Shown here one piece after another: positions 22,491-28,911 of a stretch of 32,092 bases of DNA (its first letter is position 1; every line of letters starts with the position of its first letter). The notes under the pieces were generated by a model. It was not told the DNA's origin. It saw nothing but the letters and a program-made list of their open reading frames with translations, and searched no databases. Source of the stretch: Clostridia bacterium (GTDB lineage Bacteria > Bacillota_A > Clostridia > Christensenellales > Aristaeellaceae); the NCBI GenBank assembly GCA_017481065.1, contig JAFUPT010000145.1:1-32092 (forward strand). Reading direction: 5' to 3'. The position numbers were made by a program, and so were the translations under genes.

Positions 22491-23204
22491 ATGAATATTG
22501 CTCTGATCATTGCCGGCGGCAAGGGCGTGCGCATGCAGCAGGAGGTGCCCAAGCAGTTCCTGACCGTGAACGAAAAGCCGGTGATCGCCTATACGCTGGA
22601 GGCCTTCCAGCGCCACGCCGATATCGACGCCATCGCCGTGGTTTGCATTGCGGGCTGGGAAAGCATACTCTCCGCCTACGCCCGGGAATACGGCATTTCC
22701 AAGCTCAGGCACATCATCCCCGGCGGGGACTGCGGCCAGGCTTCCATCCGCAACGGCGTGTTTGAACTGGAAAAGCACTATGGCAGGGACGACCTGGTTC
22801 TCGTGCACGATGCGATAAGGCCCATGGTTTCCGCAGAAATCATTTCCGACTGCATCGCCACCGCCACCCAGCACGGCTCCGCCATCGCAGTGATTCCCTG
22901 CCAGGAGGCCATGCTGGTGACCGGCGACCAATTATCCACCAATTCTTCCTTCCCACGCGCGAACCTGCGCCGCACCCAGACCCCGCAGGGCTTTCCCATC
23001 GGAACCCTGGCCGACGCCCACCGCGAGGCGCTGGAAAAGGGAATCACCAAGTCCATCGCTTCCTGCACGCTGATGGTGGAGCTGGGAAGAACCATATTCT
23101 TCTCCCACGGCTCCGAAAAGAACCTGAAGCTCACCACCCCCGAGGATATTGACATCTTCAAGGCACTGCTGGCGGTAAGAGACGTTCAGGGGCGCTGCCC
23201 CTGA
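22491..23204 (+). CDS. IspD/TarI-like cytidylyltransferase
   Basis: 237 residues with the IspD/TarI fold: IIAGGKGVRMQQEVPKQFL at the N-terminus, VLVHDAIRPMVS, RRTQTPQGFP and LTTPEDIDIF. Homologues activate either methylerythritol phosphate (IspD) or ribitol-5-phosphate (TarI). Its place directly after the SDR fusion and before LicD favours ribitol-5-phosphate activation for a cell-surface polymer, though IspD activity cannot be excluded. The ATG at 22491 has an AAGGAGG site. The last codons (VQGRCP) and the stop lie inside the first hairpin of element E6, so the repeat defines its C-terminus. Confidence 0.88.
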   Translation: MNIALIIAGGKGVRMQQEVPKQFLTVNEKPVIAYTLEAFQRHADIDAIAVVCIAGWESILSAYAREYGISKLRHIIPGGDCGQASIRNGVFELEKHYGRDDLVLVHDAIRPMVSAEIISDCIATATQHGSAIAVIPCQEAMLVTGDQLSTNSSFPRANLRRTQTPQGFPIGTLADAHREALEKGITKSIASCTLMVELGRTIFFSHGSEKNLKLTTPEDIDIFKALLAVRDVQGRCP

Positions 23205-23385
23205 AACCCCGCCAGGGGGCGCGCCGCCCCCTGGACCCGGCACAAATGAAAAACGCGCCATTCGGCGGCGCGTTTTTCAAAAAATTATTCAGGCACGCGT
23301 ATGCGTGCCTTTCAGAGGGGTCCAGGGGAAATCATTTCCCCTGGCAGGGTTTCCAAAGGGACAGCGTCCCTTTGGCAGCCCCCCA
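23178..23385. repeat. Composite hairpin-array element E6 (IspD-like / licD junction)
   Basis: Left: AGAGACG bookend in coding sequence, hairpin TTCAGGGGC / GCCCCTGAA (23185-23205, loop GCT) and hairpin CCAGGGGGCG / CGCCCCCTGG (23212-23234, loop CGC), then GGACCCGGCAC. Centre: terminator 23248-23278 and hairpin AGGCACGC / GCGTGCCT (23291-23310). Right, in reverse: CAGAGGGGTCC, hairpin CCAGGGGAAA / TTTCCCCTGG (23322-23344, loop TCA), linker CAGGGTTT, and hairpin CCAAAGGGAC / GTCCCTTTGG (23353-23375, loop AGC), then CAGCCCCCC before the licD RBS. All stems are perfect. Confidence 0.85.
23248..23278. terminator. Terminator after the IspD-like gene
   Basis: Stem GAAAAACGCGCC / GGCGCGTTTTTC with a 7-nt loop; A- and T-rich ends allow termination in both directions. 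Confidence 0.8.
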
Positions 23386-23401
23386 GAAAGGATAAACTCC
23401 C

Positions 23402-24193
23402 ATGTCCAACCTCACCACGCGCGAAATCCAGCTGAGCTGTCTGGAAGTGCTGAAAGAATTTGACGCACTGTGCAAAGCAAACCGGCTTACATATTTCCTG
23501 TCGGGCGGCACGCTGCTGGGGGCGATCCGGCACAAGGGCTTCATCCCGTGGGACGACGACGTAGATGTAATGATGCCGCGTGCGGATTACGAGCGGCTGC
23601 TTTCGTTGAAAAACCCCCGCGTTTACAGCGTGGAGGGCGGCAATTACGGCCGGCCATGGGCGCGGATGGCGGATGAAGGCACCCGCCGCAGCTCCGAAGC
23701 CCTGTTTACGGAGGACACCAGCGGCACATACATCGATATCTTCCCCATCGACGGCGTGCCGGAGGGGAAACTTGCCGCCAAGCTGTTTTACCGCCGCATA
23801 CGGCTCTATGATATGCTGTGGCGCACGGCCATGCGCAATTCCATCGGCGAAAAGGAGCGGATGCGGGCGCTCAAGAAGATCGCCGCCGCGCTGCTCAGGC
23901 CCATCGGCCCGAGGCCCTTTGCCCGGCGGATGAACAAAATTGCCATGGCGCAGGATTACGGCGGCAAATACCGCGGCGTTTCGATGATCACCCACTACGA
24001 CGCCCGGGAAAAGATGCCTGCCGGGGTATTTGACCACGCAGTGGAAGTGGATTTCGAGGGCCTGCGCCTTCCCGCGCCCTGCGGATATGATGCATACCTG
24101 ACCCGGCTCTACGGGGATTACATGGTTCTGCCGCCGGAGCACCGGCGCGCAACCCACAATGCCAGCTACCAGAAATCGGAGGCTAACGAATGA
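23402..24193 (+). CDS. LicD-family phosphotransferase
   Basis: 263 residues. The LicD signature is clear at residues 36-56: GTLLGAIRHKGFIPWDDDVD, with the metal-binding acidic cluster, followed by TYIDIFPIDGVPEG. LicD enzymes transfer phosphocholine or ribitol/alditol phosphate from a CDP-donor to surface glycans; the eukaryotic fukutin family is related. No choline uptake or kinase genes are in the window, so an alditol phosphate from the neighbouring cytidylyltransferases is the more economical donor (inference). The start at 23402 follows AGAAAGGA, the same leader as dapF and the GNAT gene. Its stop overlaps the next start (ATGA). Confidence 0.9.
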   Translation: MSNLTTREIQLSCLEVLKEFDALCKANRLTYFLSGGTLLGAIRHKGFIPWDDDVDVMMPRADYERLLSLKNPRVYSVEGGNYGRPWARMADEGTRRSSEALFTEDTSGTYIDIFPIDGVPEGKLAAKLFYRRIRLYDMLWRTAMRNSIGEKERMRALKKIAAALLRPIGPRPFARRMNKIAMAQDYGGKYRGVSMITHYDAREKMPAGVFDHAVEVDFEGLRLPAPCGYDAYLTRLYGDYMVLPPEHRRATHNASYQKSEANE

Positions 24194-25173
24194 AGGCGGA
24201 GGACAATCTGTTTCAGCGGGAGGCGGAGAAATTTGCCGCGCTGGATTTGCCCTGGGAGAAGCTGCGGGGCAAGGCCATTGCCATCACCGGGGCTACCGGG
24301 CTGATTGGCGGGAGCCTGCTGCGCTACCTGCGGGCCGCAAACGAAATCCGCGCTCTGGACCTGCGGCTCATCCCCCTGTGCCGGAAGCCGGATAGGCTGC
24401 CGGGCGCGGTTTTTTACGATGCGCTCGGGGAATTGCCGGAATTTGAGGCGGATTATATCATCCACGCGGCCTCCAACGCCCACCCGCTGGCCTTTTCCAG
24501 CGATCCCGTGGGCACGATGCAGGCCAACCTGCTGGGCACGATGCGCCTTCTGGAGCGCATTCGGGAACGGGGCGGGCGGCTGGTATTCTGCTCCACCGGG
24601 GAGATTTACGGCGAAAATCCCGCGCTGGACAGCTTTGACGAGGCTGCCTTCGGCGCGATTGATCCCATGCGCGCGCGTTCCTGCTATCCTGAGAGCAAGC
24701 GCGCCGGAGAGACGCTCTGCGCGGCCTACCATGCGCAATACGGCGTGGATGCGCTGGCGGCGCGGCTCTGCTATGTTTACGGGCCGGGGATCACTCCCGA
24801 GAACAGCCGGGCGGACGCGCAATTCCTGCGCAAAGCCCGGTCCGGGGAGGATATTGTGCTCAAGAGCCCGGGCAGCCAGCTGCGCTCCTACTGCTATGTT
24901 TTTGACGCGGCCTCCGCGCTGCTGACCCTGATGCTCCGGGGCGAGGCCGGGCAGGCCTACAATGTTTCCGGCAGCACCGCCAGCATACGGGAATACGCCG
25001 AAACCCTGGCCGCTCTCGCGGGCGTTTCCCTGCGCTTTGAGCTGCCTCCGGATGCCGAGAAGCAGGGCTATTCCGCCGTGACCCGCGCGGTGCTCGACAG
25101 CGGCAAGCTGCAGGCGCTGGGCTGGAAGGCGGAGTACGGCCTTGAAGAAGGCTTAAAGAGAACGCTGGGGTGA
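24190..25173 (+). CDS. NAD-dependent sugar epimerase/dehydratase (extended SDR)
   Basis: 327 residues. An N-terminal extension of about 28 residues precedes the Rossmann glycine motif GATGLIG (34-40). STGEIYG supplies the catalytic serine region, and CYPESKRAGE gives the Tyr166/Lys170 pair; LCYVYGPG and the C-terminal substrate region follow. It resembles UDP-glucuronate decarboxylases and dTDP-glucose dehydratases most, acting on a nucleotide sugar or possibly a CDP-linked substrate; the exact reaction is not clear. It is coupled to licD by a 4-nt overlap. Its stop lies in the degenerate first hairpin of element E7. Confidence 0.85.
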   Translation: MKAEDNLFQREAEKFAALDLPWEKLRGKAIAITGATGLIGGSLLRYLRAANEIRALDLRLIPLCRKPDRLPGAVFYDALGELPEFEADYIIHAASNAHPLAFSSDPVGTMQANLLGTMRLLERIRERGGRLVFCSTGEIYGENPALDSFDEAAFGAIDPMRARSCYPESKRAGETLCAAYHAQYGVDALAARLCYVYGPGITPENSRADAQFLRKARSGEDIVLKSPGSQLRSYCYVFDAASALLTLMLRGEAGQAYNVSGSTASIREYAETLAALAGVSLRFELPPDAEKQGYSAVTRAVLDSGKLQALGWKAEYGLEEGLKRTLG

Positions 25174-25280
25174 CGCTGCCCCGGAACCAAGCCAAGGGGC
25201 GCTGTCCCTGCACCCTGCTCAAGGCTCTGCCTTGAGAATCCGCCAGGGGGAGAGCCTCCCCTTGGACCCCGGCACAAAGC

Positions 25281-25307
25281 AAATCGGCCTCGTTCCGAGA
25301 CCGATTT
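25281..25307. terminator. Hairpin in the centre of element E7
   Basis: Stem AAATCGGCCTCG / CGAGACCGATTT with one mismatch and loop TTC, followed by GAATAATAAAT. Terminator-like, but the T-run is short. Confidence 0.5.
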
Positions 25308-25321
25308 GAATAATAAATATC

Positions 25322-25354
25322 AAAAAATCGACCCCGCTCCGGGGTCGATTTTTT
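25322..25354. terminator. Bidirectional terminator between epimerase and SH3b genes
   Basis: Perfect 15-bp stem AAAAAATCGACCCCG / CGGGGTCGATTTTTT with loop CTC, usable from both strands. Its stem core is identical to the terminator at 28259. Confidence 0.92.
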
Positions 25355-25433
25355 ATTCAGAGGGTTCCAAGGGGAATCATTCCCCTTGGCGGGGGTGTGG
25401 GGGCAGAGCCCCCACCGTTCTCCCCCTCACCCG

Positions 25434-27491
25434 TCAGTCGTACAGATCGGCGTAGCGGGAGGAGACCCAGCCGGTGACGCCCTGGTATTCAATCTTGTAC
25501 CAGACGACGCCGCGGGAATCCTTCTTGGACTTGCCGAGGTATTCGGCGGTTTTGCCTTCCTTGATCACGCCGAGGCGGGTGCTGTCCTTATTGGCCTTGG
25601 CGCGGATGGAGCAATCGCCGCCCACGATGCGCACGCGCTCTGCGGTGGATTCGCCGCCGGAGGAAGTGGAGCCATCGTTGGTGGGCTGCGCATACTGGGA
25701 GGAAACCCAGCCGGTAACGCCATCATACTTCACCTTGTACCACTTCACGCCGCGGGAATCGGTCTTGGCCACGCCGAGGCTGGTGGCGACGCCGCCGCTG
25801 GGAATGGTGCCCTTGGAGGCGCTATCCTTGGAGGCGCTGGCGCGGATATTCACCTTGCCGCCCACGATGCGGATATACTTTGCGCTCACATCGGTGGTGG
25901 TGCCGGTGGGGGTATCATTACCGGAGGAGGAAGAGGAGGTCTGCTTGGCATAATCGGCATAGATCCAGCCGGTGGAGCCATTGTATTCCACCTTGTACCA
26001 CTTGGAGCCGTTGGAATACTTGGCATACTTGCCCGCGCATTCCACGACGGCGCCCTCGGGGATGACGGCCTTCTTGGAGGAGGAGGCCTTGGGCTCGGAG
26101 CGCATATTTACATCTCCGGTGATCTTGAGATAATCAATGGAGGTATTGTAAATGGCCGGGCCGGAGGAAGAAGAGGAGGAACCGGAGGAGGAAGAGCTGC
26201 CGGAGCCGGTGGCAGTGCCCGTGCCGCTGCCCCAGTTGGGATTCACGGTGGCTACGGGCGCCGGGGTGGGCGTGGCATAGCCAATGGGCGTGGCCTGGGG
26301 CCTGGTGGAACCGCCGGAGGAGCTGGAGCCGCCGTTTTCAGCCGCTTCCTGGTTCTTCATGAAGTTTTCAAACCAATCGCTGGAAGCCTGCACGGCTTCG
26401 CTGGTGGGAGCGACGGTTGCGGTGGGCTCCACGCTCGGCAGCGGAGTGGTGAGGGCCACATCGGTGGCCAGCGCCAGATTGCCGGTGTAGAGCACGGTGG
26501 CGGTTCCGGTGGAGCGGACCTCGGTGAGGGTGAGCTTGGTGGGCTCCCAGACATAGAGGGTTTCGCCATCGGAAGCGACGGTGGAGCCGTTTTCGGGGGC
26601 GTAGAGGGAGATCGCGCCGGCTTCGCTTTCGAGGTTCAGCGCGCCCTCATACCATGCGACCACGCCGGCGGGCAGCGCCCAGAAGCCGGAATCCGGCTCG
26701 GCGCACTCGCTCTCGAGGGTCTTGAGCTGCACATCCAGGCTGTAAACGCGGCCCTTCAGGACGGCGCTTTCGCTGGTGCGCACGGCATATGCATCCGCAA
26801 GGTTATGGAAGTAGAGCTTCTGGTCGAGGATGGAGATATCCTCGCCGCCGCTCTTGAGCAGCAGATCGCTCTCACCGGTGTTCAGATCCAGGCGGTAGAC
26901 GCAGCCGGCCTGGGCGGTGGCGGTTTCCCCATCGTTGAGCTCGGCGGAATATTCCATCTGATCGCCGCCAGCGAGGTAATAGGCATAGCCCTCGCCCACG
27001 ACATAATCCAGCATCTGCGCGCCGGAGAGCTTGAGGCATACTGCGGTATCCGGCTCAACGGAATGGAGCAGGCCATCCATGAGCACCATCAGCTTGCCGC
27101 CGTAATAGGTCATGCAGGAAGCCTGGGCTGCGCCGAAGGAATACAGGCTGGAAACCTGGGCGCCGGAGCAGCTCATGATGGCGGAGGAGCCGCCGGTGGT
27201 CTTCAAATAGACCAGGCCGCCGCCGTAGTTGATAAGATCATCGATGGTATCCGCCCGGTCCATGCAGGTGGGCGCGGAGCCATCGAAGGGAACGCGCACC
27301 AGCATTTCGCCTGCGCCGGAGGGGATAACCATGTAAAGCTCATTGGCGGTGCGTACAGCATCCATGCCGTTGAGGGCAGTGACGGATACGGCCGCGGTGG
27401 TGGTCTGGGCAGGCTGCACCAGCTGCTCCGCACCGGCGACGCCGGAGAGCGCCATCAGCGCGACCAGAACCCATACGATAACCTTGCGCAT
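25434..27491 (-). CDS. Secreted protein with propeller-like region and three C-terminal SH3b domains
   Basis: 685 residues. The N-terminus MRKVIVWVLVALMALSGVAGA is a Sec signal peptide. Residues 30-330 form repeated short beta-strand units with WEP, LYF and YRLD motifs, suggestive of a DUF5050-like propeller. A low-complexity Ser/Gly/Thr/Pro linker covers about 345-450. Three bacterial SH3 domains follow (about 458-530, 537-605 and 617-685); the last two share RIVGG..IRA, SKG or RLG, DSRGV-WYK and GVTGWVSS. SH3b domains usually bind peptidoglycan, so the protein probably sits in the cell wall. No catalytic domain or sortase signal is seen. An AAGGAGG site precedes the ATG at 27491. Confidence 0.88.
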   Translation of the reverse strand: MRKVIVWVLVALMALSGVAGAEQLVQPAQTTTAAVSVTALNGMDAVRTANELYMVIPSGAGEMLVRVPFDGSAPTCMDRADTIDDLINYGGGLVYLKTTGGSSAIMSCSGAQVSSLYSFGAAQASCMTYYGGKLMVLMDGLLHSVEPDTAVCLKLSGAQMLDYVVGEGYAYYLAGGDQMEYSAELNDGETATAQAGCVYRLDLNTGESDLLLKSGGEDISILDQKLYFHNLADAYAVRTSESAVLKGRVYSLDVQLKTLESECAEPDSGFWALPAGVVAWYEGALNLESEAGAISLYAPENGSTVASDGETLYVWEPTKLTLTEVRSTGTATVLYTGNLALATDVALTTPLPSVEPTATVAPTSEAVQASSDWFENFMKNQEAAENGGSSSSGGSTRPQATPIGYATPTPAPVATVNPNWGSGTGTATGSGSSSSSGSSSSSSGPAIYNTSIDYLKITGDVNMRSEPKASSSKKAVIPEGAVVECAGKYAKYSNGSKWYKVEYNGSTGWIYADYAKQTSSSSSGNDTPTGTTTDVSAKYIRIVGGKVNIRASASKDSASKGTIPSGGVATSLGVAKTDSRGVKWYKVKYDGVTGWVSSQYAQPTNDGSTSSGGESTAERVRIVGGDCSIRAKANKDSTRLGVIKEGKTAEYLGKSKKDSRGVVWYKIEYQGVTGWVSSRYADLYD

Positions 27492-27521
27492 AAAAAAATT
27501 CCTCCTTAGTATTACCCTTTC

Positions 27522-27550
27522 ATTATAGCATATTCCCCAGCGAAACTCAA
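27522..27550 (-). promoter_or_regulatory. Promoter of the SH3b gene
   Basis: On the minus strand TTGAGT (27545-27550), 17 nt and TATAAT (27522-27527) lie 31 nt before the ATG at 27491. Confidence 0.7.
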
Positions 27551-27621
27551 CTATTATACTTTTAGACGGGAAAAACTTCCGTTTCGTTGCGGAAAATGCC
27601 GGGCAAAAATTGGTTTTTTCA

Positions 27622-27650
27622 TTGCATTTGGGCCCGGAGTTTGATATAAT
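27622..27650 (+). promoter_or_regulatory. Promoter of the 180-residue unknown gene
   Basis: TTGCAT (27622-27627), 17 nt and a perfect TATAAT (27645-27650) lie 36 nt before the ATG at 27686. Confidence 0.7.
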
Positions 27651-27685
27651 ACATAAAATTAATCCTAACGAATGGAGGGCGGAGC

Positions 27686-28228
27686 ATGCCTTTATTTGAT
27701 CGTGACGCCGAAGCCCTGCGCAAGCAGAATTTGAAGATCATGGAGGACAAGCGCCTCCGCTTTGCCGGGGAATTGCAGGACATGGGCTTTAATCCTGAAA
27801 AAATGCTGTATTGCTCCAGCGAGGAGGGCAGCTTTGTGGCCCTTGCGCGCTGGAATAACCGGGTGGCTGTAATCGTATCCCCCGCTTTCGGCAAGGAGGG
27901 CGAATTCCGCCTCGAGCTGCATGAAAAGCTGCCTTACGAAAAGGAAGATGTCTATGAAAAGGGCACCGGCCTGAACGGCGCATTCGGCTTCGGCAAGAAG
28001 GGCGCCAAGGGCTTTAAGCTGAACATCTCCCTGCGCAGCGGCGATGTGGTTTCCCTGGATGTGGTTGCAGGCCGCACTTCCTGGATGGAATGCAAGGGCA
28101 AGAAAAATCCCCTGCTCTCCACCAAGCGCCGCCGCGGCGACGCCAACCTGATCTGGGATTTGATGCCCATTGAGCCCGGCCACCTGGCCAAGATTGAAAA
28201 TGCGCTGGCAACGTATTATCTGGCGTAA
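27686..28228 (+). CDS. Conserved-looking protein of unknown function
   Basis: 180 residues, no family recognised. It has a charged N-terminal helix (residues 1-33), then a beta-rich region with FVALARWNNRVAVIVSPAF and FRLELHEKLPYEKEDVYEKG, a glycine-rich stretch GAFGFGKKGAKG near 98-109, and KLNISLRSGDVVSLDVVAGRTSWMECKGKKNP. There is no signal peptide or membrane helix, so it is probably cytoplasmic. It has its own strong promoter, a GGAGGGCGGAG ribosome site and a terminator shared with tadA. The pattern of alternating strands could be a PH-like domain, but I cannot support that. Confidence 0.8.
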   Translation: MPLFDRDAEALRKQNLKIMEDKRLRFAGELQDMGFNPEKMLYCSSEEGSFVALARWNNRVAVIVSPAFGKEGEFRLELHEKLPYEKEDVYEKGTGLNGAFGFGKKGAKGFKLNISLRSGDVVSLDVVAGRTSWMECKGKKNPLLSTKRRRGDANLIWDLMPIEPGHLAKIENALATYYLA

Positions 28229-28258
28229 TCGGGGAGGCTGGATTTCTCCCCTTTTATC

Positions 28259-28291
28259 AAAAATCGACCCCGCTTCGGGGTCGATTTTTTT
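28259..28291. terminator. Bidirectional terminator between the unknown gene and tadA
   Basis: Stem AAAAATCGACCCCG / CGGGGTCGATTTTT with loop CTT and a T-run of seven. Nearly identical to the terminator at 25322. Confidence 0.92.
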
Positions 28292-28296
28292 GCGTA

Positions 28297-28320
28297 TGGG
28301 TTCATGGGGAATCATTCCCC
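28297..28320. repeat. Half element E8 with the tadA stop codon in its loop
   Basis: To the right of the terminator lie GGGTTC and one perfect hairpin GGGGAA / TTCCCC (28306-28320). The 3-nt loop (28312-28314) is, on the minus strand, TGA: the tadA stop codon. Confidence 0.7.
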
Positions 28321-28767
28321 CGAACGCCGCCCTTCAAAAAAGCGCATCATGATTTCCCGGCATTCCTCCTCCAGCAGGCCGCCTTCGCTGCGGCAGAAGT
28401 GGCGGAAAGCGGGGTCCTCGGGAATGCGGTAGAGGCTGCCGGCGCAGCCGTAAGCGGGGTCATACGCGCCGAAAACCAGCCTGCCGACCCGGCTCTGGGA
28501 AATGGCCCCTGCGCACATGGGGCAGGGCTCAAGGGTGACATAGAGGGTGCAATCCTGCAAGCGCCAATCGCCGGAGGCAGCGGCGGCGCGGCGGATGGCG
28601 ATCATTTCGGCGTGGGCGGTGGGATCGCAGCCCTGTTCGCGCTGGTTATGTGCGCGGGCGATGATTTCGCCCCCGCGCGCGACCACGCAGCCCACAGGCG
28701 TTTCCCCTTCGGCGGCGGCAGCATGGGCCTCGGCGATGGCGGCGCGCATCAATTCGAAATCGTTCAT
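28312..28767 (-). CDS. tadA: tRNA-specific adenosine deaminase
   Basis: 151 residues. Zinc deaminase motifs HAE (52-54) and PCPMC (81-85) are in the order and spacing of TadA, and RVGRLVFGAYDPAYGCAGS matches the family's C-terminal half. It converts adenosine 34 to inosine in the tRNA-Arg(ACG) wobble position. I chose the ATG at 28767, 8 nt after AAGGAGGG. The C-terminus RRSGE and the stop are encoded by a hairpin of the repeat family, so the normal end of the gene may have been altered. Confidence 0.94.
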   Translation of the reverse strand: MNDFELMRAAIAEAHAAAAEGETPVGCVVARGGEIIARAHNQREQGCDPTAHAEMIAIRRAAAASGDWRLQDCTLYVTLEPCPMCAGAISQSRVGRLVFGAYDPAYGCAGSLYRIPEDPAFRHFCRSEGGLLEEECREIMMRFFEGRRSGE

Positions 28768-28821
28768 GCCCAAAACCCTCCTTCGCACCCATGATAGCGG
28801 AACCGGGGCGATTCGTCAAGC

Positions 28822-28856
28822 AAAAAAGATTCCCCCGCTGCTGGAACAACGGGGGA
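28822..28856 (-). terminator. Terminator of the beta-helix protein gene
   Basis: On the minus strand a 7-bp stem TCCCCCG / CGGGGGA with a 12-nt loop is followed by ATCTTTTTTG. Confidence 0.7.
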
Positions 28857-28911
28857 TATGATTATGAACAGGCAGTGCGAGGAGACGAACTGACTATTCC
28901 ATAATCTGGGG

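Larger units (their letters stand above)
25158..25425. repeat. Composite hairpin-array element E7 (epimerase / SH3b junction)
   Basis: Between converging genes. Left: GAGAACG (25158-25164), degenerate GGGGTGACGCTGCCCC, a mixed stem near 25192-25210, hairpin CTCAAGGC / GCCTTGAG (25218-25236, loop TCT), hairpin CCAGGGGGAG / CTCCCCTTGG (25243-25265, loop AGC), then GGACCCCGGCAC. Two central hairpins follow. Right, in reverse: CAGAGGGTTC, hairpin CCAAGGGGAA / TTCCCCTTGG (25367-25389, loop TCA), hairpin GTGGGGGC / GCCCCCAC (25397-25415, loop AGA), and CGTTCTCCCC (25416-25425), the reverse complement of the GGGGAGAACG bookend. Confidence 0.85.

Noticed and set aside
25386..27509. Plus-strand open frame of 707 codons, Gly/Ala-rich
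   Set aside because: Shadow of the SH3b protein gene, which has a signal peptide, promoter and RBS on the minus strand.
9816..28320. Classical insertion sequences
   Set aside because: No transposase gene or remnant was found; the elements hold no coding sequence.
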